This document shows, one piece after another, positions 1 to 9,873 of a stretch of 64,000 nt of DNA (position 1 is the stretch's first letter; every line of letters starts with the position of its first letter). Source of the DNA: Tetrapyrgos nigripes (lineage: Eukaryota; Basidiomycota; Agaricomycetes; Agaricales; Campanellaceae); NCBI GenBank assembly GCA_013368315.1, contig JAACJM010000119.1, positions 186,001-250,000 of the forward strand, read 5' to 3'. Both the position numbers and the translations under genes were made by a program. The notes below the pieces were generated by a model. That model had not been told where the DNA came from, did no database searches, and saw nothing but the letters and a program-made list of their open reading frames with translations.

Positions 1-464
1 CATACACAATCCACACGAGGACAAGTGCAATCAAGCTATGCCTTTGATCTCAGCAACTGTACTTGCAGAAATCCCATCACTCCAGAAGAGAAAAGCGATG
101 TGCTAATCTCTATTCGTTGCAAAAACTCACAATGCAAGACCAGATGGGCATGTGAATCTTTCAAGTTCAGATTAATCAAAAACTTACCATTTTTCATCTA
201 AATAGTTTCACCGGGATGCAGCCTGTCATGCAGGAAATAGAAATGTACCACCAGAGCGTGGACTCAATTGGAAATGCGATTCGTGCCAGGATAATAGCCA
301 GAAACGACGTAGAATGTAGTTGACTAGAGGCCAAAGCCTCTTATCATATCTTATCAAGTTATCTTATCTAATAGATTTGCCTTTTTTGGAAGGAGGGAGG
401 GTCCCGAACAATCGCTAAATTTTTTTCCGACGGGATGTATAGGACATCCATTCCGCCACCCCCT
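1..464. other. Intergenic, nothing recognised
   Basis: No coding signal, RNA gene or repeat was recognised. Open frames here are short and show no splice or motif support. The right boundary is where similarity to the second copy of the membrane-protein locus begins. Confidence 0.5.
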
Positions 465-3031
465 TGGTAACCGAGGCGTTTTCTTGGCATCACAAGGGTC
501 GGCAACAAAAAATCTCCCTGGTTGTTCCTCTTTCTCCTAGGGATATGCCTTTCATCGCCTTGGCTACTCCTCACAACGTTCGTAGTATGTACTAGTAGTG
601 GACGCGTTTGAGAATGAAACGGATGTAGATCGGTTGCTTGGTATGATGAAATTTGAATTGACGTCAATCATGTTGATTTATTTGGACTCTAAGCGACCGA
701 CCACCTCGGTCTCAGTCTCAGACTCTTTTCCTCCGTCACCAATTGCAAGACTGTGAGGCAGACACTCCTTTGTTCTTTCTTTCGTTCTTTACTGTCCTTT
801 TTGTGATTGGTTTGGTGGAAGGAAGAGGGTGAGTATTTTTTGAAAAGGAAGAGTAGCGCTTGCTGAGTCCTGACGTTCTTTCCTTTTTGGAAAAAGATCC
901 AACCATGCAAGACACACGACGACATTCCTTTCACTTTCGTTCCTTTCCCTCTCGCTTGCATTCCCGAGCTCTAGTAGCCAAAGCAGTCGACATTCTTCCT
1001 CGAGATGACTCTCCTTCCTCGTCATCGTCATCAACCGACCCCAACGCCGACAACGGCCGCTCGCACAAACTCCTTGTCGTTGGTCTCATTCTTGGGTTCT
1101 TTGGGGTCATTATCATTGGTGTTATACTATATTGGACAAAAAGGATGAATCTAGTAGAGAGAAGAAAGTACATGGAGAGACTCGATGAGCCCCGACCGAC
1201 CACGACCTCGCCTTCTAAACGCCGAGGGTCTCCTTCTAAAATGGAGGCGGAGAGGAAGGAAGGACTTGCTCGGAATGGGTCTACTTCATCTACGTCGTCG
1301 CAACCTCAGACTCAAAATCAACGTGTACCTACTCGCCAAAAATCCCTCGGTCGTTCTCTCTCCACCTCAACCCGCCACCTCCTTCGCTCCGCATCAACAT
1401 CCTCCACCAACCTCCTTAGCTCGTCATCCAACCTTCTTCGTTCCGCTTCATCTTCTTCTACTAATCTCCTGCGTTCAAAAACCTTTGCAAAGGCCAAGGA
1501 GAGTAACTCCCTCGCAGCCAAGATTACCCCGTTTTCCCTAACGGACGGGAATTATGGTTCACATACCAACCTTCCTGGTCAGCTAGACGACCATCTTCGT
1601 GAAGGAACAGGAGGAGGAGACCCCGGCGCCATAGATGGCTACGGCCATGGTCCCCGATTCATCCATACCCCAGGCGAAAACATGCGTATAGCCTCTAGGT
1701 TAGAGAACGGTGTTTGGATGTTTTCGGATCCGAAGAGGACGAGGGGTGGGTTGTTGGGGAATATGGGGAATGAGAGTCAAGTTAGCTTGGTTTCTGGTGG
1801 TCCTCATGTTAGGAGACATACAGCCGATCCGTTCTCGGTTCCTGCAACTCCAATTGACACTGATGGGAACGAAAGAGGCAGTCCGTTTGCTGATCCGCCT
1901 CTTACCTCGTCATCTTCACTACCAAGACAACCTCCAACTGCTGCGAGGAGGCCCACTCTACAGAAGGCTTACTCTTCAAACAACGTCTTGGATGTCCAAC
2001 AAGCTCAACGAGTAGAGGATGTATCTAGGAGTGCTTCGCCTTCTGGATCTATCTACTCTCTCTACGACTACGGTGACGGTGGTGCTTCTTCATCTTCGCT
2101 CGCCGGCCCCAACGGCAACAGCAACGCTAACGTTTCGTCGAGCCCGAGAGCCCCGCCCCCATCCTCATTCCCCCGAAATATCAACATCAACACCAACCTA
2201 CCATCTAGACCTTCGTCACGCTCTTCAATGCTCTCCGTCTCATCTTACACCCATGCATCTCACTCTCCCTCCAACGCCTATGCCCATGGAATCCAAGGCA
2301 TTCACGAACCCCTCTCCGAGTCCATACCCCGCTCGAAGCCTAGAAGTGTGAGTGTGTTGTTGGAGATGCAGCGTGAGGAGAGGGAACGGCGATCACGTCA
2401 TCTTAGTCGGGGGAGTTTGGGGGGCTCTAGTGTGTTGGGAGTGAGTCTCACAGGGGGAGTGATACATGGGACACCGTATGCGTATGATGGGGACAAAGAG
2501 AGATGGGATGGGACTACGGAAGGAGGATGGACAGAAGAGCCAGATGAAATGTCTGACTTTACGCATTCGGATATCCATTCTTATGCGTATTCCCAGTCGG
2601 CCTACAGTCACTCGGAAACTCATAGTCATACACAAGCACAGACGCAGCAGGGGATGGAGATGTCGGAAGCAGAGAGGGAAAGGGAAAGAGAGAGAAGGCT
2701 ACGAGAGGATATTGAGAGGTATAGACGTGGAGAAGGAGGCGCGGCGTTGAAGCTAGACACTCAGACACCGTCCACATCCACGTTTACATCGGCACTGACA
2801 CCCACCTCTGGTTCTGCTTCGGCGTTTTCATCTGTGTTTACGTCCAACGCGTACACTCCAACTACTCCATACACCCCGTACATCCCTTATACACCCAACA
2901 CCCCGTACACTCCCCATACTGCGTCGACGCCCACATCGGCCTCAGCGGTCCCCACGACCTCCTTAATCCGAAAACCATCCAAAGCTCGTGTGCCAGTGTC
3001 GGTTTCGTTGGATTTGGGGGATCCCACTAAT
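465..3031 (+). repeat. Inverted segmental duplication, left arm (partner 39201-41872)
   Basis: This arm matches the reverse complement of about 39201-41872. Similarity begins in the 5' flank, at the shared stretch reading roughly ccgaggcgttttcttggcat. It covers the promoter and nearly the whole coding region, and stops inside the last codons of the gene, just after ggatcc(c/t)acta. The arms are about 2.6 kb long and about 36 kb apart. They have diverged by scattered substitutions and small in-frame indels. Confidence 0.9.
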
Positions 3032-3040
3032 CGTAACTAG
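905..3040 (+). CDS. Single-pass membrane protein with long Ser/Thr-rich tail, C-terminally truncated copy
   Basis: One uninterrupted frame of 711 codons from the ATG at 905. That ATG (MQDTRRHSF) is conserved in the second copy, while the frame upstream differs, so it is the likely start. A short basic N-terminus and a Ser-rich stretch (about residues 37-43) precede one hydrophobic segment at about residues 56-76, followed by basic WTKR, suggesting one membrane pass. The rest is low-complexity, Ser/Thr/Pro-rich, with Arg-rich patches (EREREREERR type, near 2660-2740) and a Thr-Pro-Tyr repeat region (near 2850-2920). I do not recognise the family. Compared with the copy at 39133-41403, the last 20-odd residues are missing. 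They are replaced by Asn-Arg-Asn and a new stop where the duplication ends, so this is probably the derived copy. Confidence 0.8.
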   Translation: MQDTRRHSFHFRSFPSRLHSRALVAKAVDILPRDDSPSSSSSSTDPNADNGRSHKLLVVGLILGFFGVIIIGVILYWTKRMNLVERRKYMERLDEPRPTTTSPSKRRGSPSKMEAERKEGLARNGSTSSTSSQPQTQNQRVPTRQKSLGRSLSTSTRHLLRSASTSSTNLLSSSSNLLRSASSSSTNLLRSKTFAKAKESNSLAAKITPFSLTDGNYGSHTNLPGQLDDHLREGTGGGDPGAIDGYGHGPRFIHTPGENMRIASRLENGVWMFSDPKRTRGGLLGNMGNESQVSLVSGGPHVRRHTADPFSVPATPIDTDGNERGSPFADPPLTSSSSLPRQPPTAARRPTLQKAYSSNNVLDVQQAQRVEDVSRSASPSGSIYSLYDYGDGGASSSSLAGPNGNSNANVSSSPRAPPPSSFPRNININTNLPSRPSSRSSMLSVSSYTHASHSPSNAYAHGIQGIHEPLSESIPRSKPRSVSVLLEMQREERERRSRHLSRGSLGGSSVLGVSLTGGVIHGTPYAYDGDKERWDGTTEGGWTEEPDEMSDFTHSDIHSYAYSQSAYSHSETHSHTQAQTQQGMEMSEAERERERERRLREDIERYRRGEGGAALKLDTQTPSTSTFTSALTPTSGSASAFSSVFTSNAYTPTTPYTPYIPYTPNTPYTPHTASTPTSASAVPTTSLIRKPSKARVPVSVSLDLGDPTNRN

Positions 3041-3859
3041 CCTTGGGCAGTGAAGGCACAACAACGACAGTCCAACGCTTTCATGTATGTGGGCTTTAGC
3101 TTCAACAAGTGTCAGCGAAAGATGTCACTGCAGGTTGACCTGGATACGCACCTCTTCATGCGTTTTCTGGAGTCTTGCGCACCAACCGGCAACTGCGGAT
3201 ACCGCACCGAAAGCCGCATGCTGCATGCTCTTCCCTTTTTGACATCTTCAAGCCTTCCGGGTTTGACCTCACTGTGCGCGTTCTGTTGTCAAGAGTAGTA
3301 ATGGCTAGTAATCCTAGGGGAAAGAGTAAGTATTGTATATGTACACCCAGTCAAACTAAAGGGACCCGCTACAACTACTGCTGCAATACATGCCATTGGT
3401 ATTATAACGATAATAATTATAGATAATATCATCATTCCCAAACAGAGAGTGAATGCGTGATCCCCGTTTGTGATATTCTCCAAAAGACAAGGCTGGAAGG
3501 TTCGAGGCTCTGGACTTATGCCGTCAAAAAGACAATAAGGCTTGAAGTGCTAGGGCCTCGTACTCGCCACCACTTCATCACTGCTTTCCGCCCCAACGAG
3601 TATGTGAGCGGAAAAGATTGTGGGCGTGTCAGAGCACATTTCAATGCCAGTGGCTAGTCTCCGATGAACTCAGGGTCTCCTACGTTGGTTCTACACGCAT
3701 CCATACCGTATACGCATGCGCTTAATAGGCCATAAGTAGGTGCATGCAACACTAAGGTTTTTCTTTGTTAAACACTTGTAAAGACTACATACAAAAATGT
3801 TTCCAGGCACAATTGCTACATCTCTTTTCTCAAACTCAGAGTTTCGACCCAAAGCCTCT
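3041..3859. other. Intergenic, nothing recognised
   Basis: Sequence beyond the duplication breakpoint does not resemble the flank of the other copy. Short frames lack support. It holds the 3' flanks of the two convergent genes. Confidence 0.4.
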
Positions 3860-4483
3860 CTAGTCATCGTCTTGAGGAAGAATTTCGAATACGAACGCCG
3901 GGTCATCATTATTCCCCGGACGAATGGCGACGTCTGAATAACGCAAATAAGAAAACGCGAACGTATAGGGTGAAAAATTAGAAGAACTACACTAACCTGC
4001 TCACGCTGGTCGGGGGGACCTTCGGGAGCCAACCAACCAGCATTCTTGTCACTGTTCAGAATGCTAAGGCAACAGTAAATATATCAGCGGGGAGAAAAGG
4101 CAACGGAATTTGGATACATACCGATATCTGTTTGGACCGGACTGGGGGGCAGGTTCGATAACCCATTCCTCAGGCGGTGGGACTTGCAACAAGACGGCCA
4201 TGACCAGGTCACCGACGTTGGTGGTGTGGGCACTCTTGTTGAGGAGAATGTATCTATCGGGGTCAGGCGTAGATGTAACTTCCCACTGGGGATGGACAAA
4301 GGGTTAGAATTACACCTTGACTTGAGAACGTTAGATGCTAACCAGTCCACGGTCATTTGAGGCATTTTCAGGATGTTTGACGATCGCTTTAGGGTTCAAA
4401 GAGCGATCTTCATGAATGCGACGGCCTATAAGGCTCCTATCATTGACGCTGCGAATGACATACAATCCTGGTGTAAAAGGCAT
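3860..4483 (-). CDS. Small beta-trefoil peptidase inhibitor, cospin-like (MEROPS I66-like)
   Basis: Four exons on the minus strand: 4483-4343, 4285-4122, 4063-4005 and 3933-3860, all with GT-AG borders and consistent phase. They give 145 residues, close to the roughly 150 known for fungal cospins. The protein starts MPFTPGLYVIRSVN. Later recognisable stretches are NEWxVxS-type strand patterns, RYILLNKSA, EEWVIEPAPQSGPNRYR, GWLAPEGPP and a terminal FVFEILPQDD. These follow the Y-I-R-S-V, W-x-V, Y-x-L, W-x-I-x-P and G-W-x-A-P-E order remembered for basidiomycete I66 inhibitors of serine proteases. There is no signal peptide, which fits the cytosolic location of cospins, proposed to act against fungal grazers or to regulate endogenous proteases. 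The family call is from recall; another trefoil inhibitor or lectin is possible. An open frame at 3691-4032 is a shadow. Confidence 0.65.
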
Positions 4484-4986
4484 CGTGATGAGTGTGTGTG
4501 AGTGTGTGTGAGTGAGGAAGAGAGGAGGATGGTGGACAGCCTTTTATACCCAATAACCAGCATTGACATAAAGCAAAATTCCAGAAATTCATTTCTGCAG
4601 TTCTGACGATGTGGCGTTCCTTCTTTTGCGCCATTTTTTGGGGCCTAATATTCTGGAATCGTAAAAAACACCACAGTAGACGGACAAAATGTTATCCGAA
4701 AGGTTTGTGGAGCGGAAGTGACCAGTGTGCCCCACTGTTCAGCTCCTAAAACCAGCAAAATCATCCTAAACCATTAAAACCTTTTCTGAGCATCGCAGCC
4801 TGCATTAGGTTGAAGAGCAACCTATTTCAGGTTGACTTGTGTAGGTTGTAGGTTGCTTAAAATGCTCCTTATATTCCTTAATACGACGAAACCAAATCAC
4901 GAACCAAGAACCATGTACTCAAACAAGTACATAACAGACATGAGTGCATAAACACCAGTCCTACTATCTAAGCCCTCTCACTCATC
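4484..4986. other. Intergenic with GT-rich microsatellite and AGGTTG/CAACCT cluster
   Basis: A run of GAGTGTGTGT repeats at about 4490-4516 lies just upstream of the inhibitor start. At 4808-4856 several AGGTTG and CAACCT motifs form small inverted repeats. A similar cluster lies at about 5572-5616, on the other side of the next gene. Nothing else was recognised. Confidence 0.45.
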
Positions 4987-5375
4987 CTAATGTTTGCTCC
5001 CCCATCTATGCCCTTTCGCCGCATTGTGACGAGTAAAAATAAACGAGTCAGTAAGGAGAAGCATGACAAGAATGGATTTGACGTACCTCATCATCTGCCA
5101 CCAATCCTTCACTCCTGGACCAGATCTTGAAGAGAGAAGACACAGAGAGCAGACCCAGGATTTGCGTGCAGATGTTATACATAGGACTTGTGGCTTGAGC
5201 ACCTTGAGGAACTGTATGTGAACACTTTGGGGGGTTCGGACTTGAGGGTGTTGACTACAGACTTGATGCCAGGCGGGGCGGGGAGACCAGTGAGCAAGAC
5301 GGCGACGGTGGGCGACGACGAACAAAAGGGAACAGACGTGGTAGTGGGTTTCGACGTGGCAGCGGATTTCGACAT
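4987..5375 (-). CDS. Small hypothetical protein (76 aa)
   Basis: Three exons on the minus strand: 5375-5203, 5125-5087 and 5005-4987. They have GT-AG borders and join in phase to 76 residues ending DWWQMMRWGSKH. The ATG at 5375 is the first in frame. The N-terminus is Ser/Thr-rich (MSKSAATSKPTTT), followed by a hydrophobic patch (VAVLLTGLPAPPGIKS). Codons are GC-rich at third positions, as in neighbouring genes, which supports coding. I do not recognise the family. The tiny last exon rests only on the splice signals and the shared phase. Confidence 0.45.
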
Positions 5376-5769
5376 GAAAGCTGGACGGCCGCATGTTGGG
5401 ACGCTGACTAACAGCTGTACAGTTGCGGCCGGCAATTTCCGCCAGCTAGTCGAGTTTCTCCAAGTTCCTCATTACTCTACGTAGTAAGTTACTACGGATT
5501 TACTAGAAATAAAGTATATATACAGGTACAATATCCTTTATTACACTTCTATGTATCTCATAAGTAAACCAACCTATGAAAGGTTGCGTAGGTATGTAGG
5601 TTGGAAAACAACCTACTGCCTTAGGATGAAAACGGGCGAAATTGTATCAAACTAACGGCATGAGAAATTAGGTTGATTTTTGATTTTCATTCCAAACTAG
5701 GATGATCTTCATCCTAAGCTTCATCCTAAGCTGTGGCCATAGTGCATGGATCTAAAAACAATTGCAAGG
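5376..5769. other. Intergenic, second AGGTTG/CAACCT cluster
   Basis: No gene was recognised. The stretch at 5572-5616 repeats AGGTTG and CAACCT as short palindromes. Two direct copies of cttcatcctaag lie near 5705-5730. Confidence 0.4.
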
Positions 5770-6182
5770 GAAAGCAATGTCGGAAAATCATTTCGGCCCT
5801 TATAAGCGAACGTTCATATTATCGGCCTTGTAAGCCGTTGTAATAGCTTGCAACGGCCACAATATCCTCCTTCGGGAAATCTTCGGCAAGAGGCCGCAAG
5901 GTGCCGCAATGGCCTTGCAACCGCATTACGAACGCTTATACGAAGGAAGAAATTTAATAAGGGACCGCCAAAGGTTTTGATTTCGAAGCGTGAGGATGCG
6001 TTACTCCTTGTACATCGCCGATTTGTATCTCAAAAATACGGAGTGGACAGGTACTCCCTTTCAGAGTAAAGAAAAGACCCCTTAAAGCAACATAGACAGA
6101 GAAATAGCCACTTACACGAAAATCAGCATAAATGCGGCCTTATTAGAGCACGGCCTTGTAAGGCCGAAATGAAATCTCCGAC
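5770..6182. mobile_element. Candidate MITE, about 0.4 kb
   Basis: The left end (about 5778-5813) reads atgtcgga...catttcggcccttataagcg. The right end (about 6146-6183) is its imperfect reverse complement, cgg-ccttgtaaggccgaaatg...tccgacat. The interior repeats CGGCCTTGTAAG-like words in both orientations. An internal frame (5848-6069) shows no known domain. No transposase is present, so this would be non-autonomous. The exact ends and target duplication are uncertain. Confidence 0.45.
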
Positions 6183-6389
6183 ATTTAATACGTTAATAAT
6201 GAACATTCTCGCCTCGTGTAGAGGTTTTTTTGTATTCTTCGGAATAGAGGACCAAGAAGTCGTTTCCGTGCCGAAACGAGCCTTGCGCAGTTGAGAAGCC
6301 TGAAGTTTCCGGATACCACCTCGGATGGGCTTTAGTTGACGATTCAAATAAAAGAGCGGCTAACCAGTCAGTATTGGAATCAACGCAGG

Positions 6390-6979
6390 CTTCAATCGGT
6401 CCAGGGAAGCGGGTCGTTGGGATCACCATCTGTGAAGAAGGACATTCTACCATTCACATCGTCGGAAGAATCGAGGCAGGCGGCCTCTACCAAGGAGTTG
6501 CCCGCCGTTTCATTAAATGCACCCGATGGATTGGACCCCACTTTAACTCCTGACCCTTTCCCTGCTTCGCCCAATGCCGGGACGTCAGCATCCGTCGCAA
6601 GAAGTTACATTTGAAGCCACGGCAACTCCCCTACGGACAGGAACACCTGACCCTGATGCAGAGCCAAAGCGAAAAAGGACTTCTTCACAGAACTTCCAAA
6701 GACTTGCCAAAAGATCCCGATTTCAACACGCCGACAAGGTGTATCCTCGATTATACCAGGATTGAAACAGGATGAGTGATTCTCCTAGGGTATCTGGCGA
6801 TCGACTGGGGACGAGCGTTGAATGGAGAGCTTTGCAAAAGGGTCATCTCATGAAAGCCCTTCACATAGTGCTGTTGACGATTCCGACATCAAGAGCAAGA
6901 AAAAAGAGAGGAAGGAGAAGAAGATAGGTTGGCAGGAGTGATCTCGCATTTTACGACTGCTATGATTTGAACATGCCCC
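6390..6979 (+). pseudogene. Decayed C-terminal fragment of a Ser/Pro-rich fungal protein
   Basis: Consecutive protein-like blocks sit in shifting frames. SGSLGSPSVKKDILPFTSS and DPTLTPDPFPASPNAG lie in one frame up to about 6600. AEPKRKRTSSQNFQRLAKR continues in the next frame to about 6720. STRRQGVSSIIPGLKQDE follows in a third frame with TGA and TAG stops near 6773-6790. SFAKGSSHESPSHSAVDDSD and a Lys-rich end (KSKKKERKEKK) run to a stop near 6930. The amino-acid composition and order suggest one ancestral C-terminus broken by several frameshifts and stops. The parent family is not identified. Confidence 0.4.
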
Positions 6980-7240
6980 CTTCATTACAATAGACATTCA
7001 TATATTCATAGCTCATTTGTTTTGCATACAAAGTAACTACTATCGGCCTGGGCAATATCGCAGTACTAGCCTCTAGGCCACTACTAGCTTGTTTAGGCAA
7101 GTCAGACCGGCTTTTGCCGGCCTAGTGTTATAAAGCATCGAATGACCAATCAGGAGAAGACTCATTCCTTCTTCCCAACCATCGTGATCCGTTTTCCAAG
7201 TCGTTACCTTGTCATTCCTTGCAACGTCTAGGTCGGAATC

Positions 7241-7964
7241 ATGAGCGCAAAAGTTTACGTTGGGTCAGTCGTCGTTGCCTACTCACCCAGGCCTTCTACC
7301 TTTTCTCCGTTGTTAACGCTGTCTCTTCTAGTAATTTGAGCTGGAACATGACTGATGATACGTTGAACCAAGTCCGTATAGCCAAAACGCATACTTTCCC
7401 ATGAACAATTATTCTTATGGAGTTTATTTTGTTTTCCCGCCAATTCTAGACGTTCTCTGAATACGGTCAAGTCCTTGATGTAAGCCTCTCTTATCCCATC
7501 TTTCTGGTTACTCCTCCCCACCACGAATCGTTATCTTATCATGTTTTTCAATCGCAGTCAATTGTGATGCGTGACCGTGACACGGGTCGTTCTCGAGGAT
7601 TTGGATTCGTCACCTTCTCCAATGCCCAAGAAGCTGAAGCAGCCATTAGCGGCTTAAATGAACAAGAACTTGATGGTCGTAGGATTAGAGTGAATCTCGC
7701 CAATGCCCGAGGTGGAGGTGGAGGCGGAGGCGGAGGTCAGTTCATTTCCAGTGGGCCGCTCCTGCCTTAATGACCCATTCTCTCAGGTTACGGAGGCGGA
7801 GGCGGGGGTGGAGGTTACAGAGGTGGCGGAGGCTACCAAGGAGGAGGAGGAGGAGGAGGTAATGCTTTTACTCCCTATTCTAGGAGTTTTTTGCTAACCG
7901 TCGTGCAGGTTATGGCGGCGGAGGTTATCAACAAGGGTATGGCGGCTACGGCGGGTCAGGATGA
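7241..7964 (+). CDS. Glycine-rich RNA-binding protein (single RRM)
   Basis: Six exons: 7241-7263, 7332-7371, 7450-7479, 7558-7735, 7787-7858 and 7909-7964, all GT-AG, give 132 residues. One RRM fills residues 1 to about 80: RNP2 is VYVGNLS, split by the first intron, and RNP1 is RGFGFVTF. The C-terminal tail is Gly-rich with Tyr, Arg and Gln ([28 protein letters not shown]). This is the architecture of small GRP/CIRBP-like proteins, which bind RNA and act in mRNA stability and stress responses. The start follows from the RNP2 motif lying directly after MSAK. The two last introns interrupt the Gly tail. The gene looks intact. Confidence 0.93.
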
Positions 7965-8580
7965 ACGGTGTTTGTGAGTTCAACCATCTTGTGTACCAGG
8001 ACCCAGTTAATCGTCCTATCCAGATCAACGTTTTCCATTTCCTTCACTCTCATCTCTCCTATGTAACTCTCTCGGTGTCATCCAGTCACGCTCTCGTTTG
8101 CTTTACGTTGCCTTTACCTGCACAAGGTCGTTACCATCGTTGATCATTGTATTTTTGCACTCGTCGCTTCGTCCTACGTTTTGCTTCATCGGTCTCGGTT
8201 ACCTCGACTTGTACTTTAAAAGTTTACCTACAAAGTTACATTGCTGTATTCGTCTTCCAACTCATCATCCAAAAGGTCGAGCGCCAATCCAGCCTCTTCC
8301 GGTGGTCAGTTCTGCTCCAAACTTCTCCTGATATTTCTTATAGTACCAAAGAATGCTCTTGCAAAACCCAGGCTTGGAAAAAGCACTCCGTCGTCGTTGG
8401 CGACGTTTAACAGGACGAGCTCGACAGTTTTCAAATCCGCGCGTTATGGTGTGACTGTCACATCAATGGCACGTTGACAGCTCTCGCTCCCCCTTCCTGT
8501 CTTCGTTTGAGTCTGAATATTGATTTTCCCTTAACATATGCAAAGGCTTTACCATGTCCAACTCGTAAAACTTTCCGATA
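7965..8580. other. 3' flank of the RRM gene, otherwise nothing recognised
   Basis: Pyrimidine-rich sequence follows the stop codon, as expected of a 3' untranslated region. No further gene or repeat was recognised. Confidence 0.4.
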
Positions 8581-8700
8581 TGGATCCAAACGCTGACCTG
8601 CGCGAAGTCGGCGAGAACTTGTTTGCGGCATACGAGTGCTAGCGCTACTTCAAAGCAGCGCAAGGTTTCCCAGAGGACGATTACTATCATCCCTGTACGT
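8581..8700 (+). pseudogene. Fragment resembling the TPR-protein C-terminal exon
   Basis: The plus strand reads MDPNADLREVGENLFAAYEC, a stop, then RYFKAAQGFPEDDYYHP. The second part resembles CYYKAAGGFSEDDYNHT in the TPR gene at 10448-12916 (minus). It is followed by a GT donor-like site. The in-frame TAG and the lack of the rest of the gene mark it as a relic. It may come from a relative of the neighbouring gene. Confidence 0.35.
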
Positions 8701-8855
8701 TTATTCTCTGACCTTCACGTCATGGCTCAGGCTCACCATTACATAGGGTTTTTCTGTGCGCCATCGAAACATGCTCTCAGGCGGCCGCGCACCTCCAGGG
8801 CGCGAGAAAATTAGTTTGGAGAAGCCAGGTAGGGATTAACGATCCGTTTGATTAC

Positions 8856-9176
8856 GAGGCCTCAAACTCCCTCTTCGTTGCCACTCAACTGGCTGTATGA
8901 CATGCTGGTCGTCACCCCACGCCGGTCTCTACTTTCCCGACAACCGGGAATGTCCAGACTCGATCTGGACCAGATCCAAGGACCGTTGACGTCGATACCA
9001 CGACGTCATGCCAGCGTGTCAAATCAGCTTTTCTTTTGTCGTACGTCGGCTGTCCTTCCCTCCCACTTCCACCGATGCTCCCCCTCCCTTCTGCATAGCC
9101 TTAAAAATCACTGATATAGACTATGTGAAAGGGCCTCGCAACTTGCCACGCAAAGCGATAGCCCTTTGCCCCAGTA
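8856..9176 (+). mobile_element. tRNA-derived SINE copy, 5'-truncated
   Basis: It matches the internal and 3' parts of the SINE defined at 52622-53084, including gttgccactcaac, tctactttcccgacaacc, ccagactcgatctggacc and the 3' signature ggcctcgcaacttgccacgcaaagcg...ccccagt. The head with the promoter boxes is mostly missing. Confidence 0.7.
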
Positions 9177-9873
9177 TAGTTAGTTCAATACTCTCTGTTA
9201 TTTTTGGTGCAATTTTGGAGAATATTTTTCAATGGGAAAACACGTCTGAAACGCTGACACGCAGAGTTCTCCTGCTTGTACATGGAAAGATTATCTGCAA
9301 TCTAATACACAATCACTTCGAATCGGTCATCCGACGACGGCAGAGAAGGGAGCCGGGGATGGCACGCAAGCGCCATTAAACGCTGTGACTGTAGTCACAG
9401 TAGTGGGTGGGCGCAGAATAGTCAACGCCATGAAGCAGTCAACATTTTATTGATATTACCATATTTATACATGAGATACAGACCATAGTATGATCATACA
9501 CGCGGAGGAGGGGTCGTCTATTACCCGGGCTGGGACCAAAAACTGATGCGCCGGGGGTCCGGGAAGCGTCCCGATGTAGGTCTAAGTTACATCATTGTTC
9601 CCGGGATGATAGGACCTCGAGCAAGACGAGCTGGCGGTTCATAAGTAGGTCCGTTGTTGATCCGCCCAATATTCTACCACCGCTGAGGATACAGGCAAGT
9701 ACATTAATGTTACCGATGGCACTACCATACGAAAAACGGTTGATCTACATACAAGTTCCACTGACACTGTAGAGCATAAACTACTAGGTAGCGTAGGACA
9801 AGTTTAGCATGTCGGTAAGCCATTGCTGTAATGCCTGTTTCCAAAAATTTTACAACCACGTTTGGTTCTACGC
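9177..9873. other. Intergenic, no certain gene
   Basis: A minus-strand stretch ending at 9587 could encode GPTYEPPARLARGPIIPGTMM, possibly a last exon. No upstream exon joins it in a compatible phase, so it is not called as a gene. Confidence 0.3.

Noticed and set aside
1185..1541. Alternative long frames on both strands within 905-3040 and 39133-41403
   Set aside because: They overlap a long conserved frame and reflect its Ser/Arg-rich codon composition.
3691..4032. 113-codon minus-strand frame
   Set aside because: It reads through an intron of the spliced inhibitor gene and is in a different frame from its last exon.
9587..9680. Possible last exon ending GPIIPGTMM on the minus strand
   Set aside because: No upstream exon joins it in phase; insufficient support for a gene.
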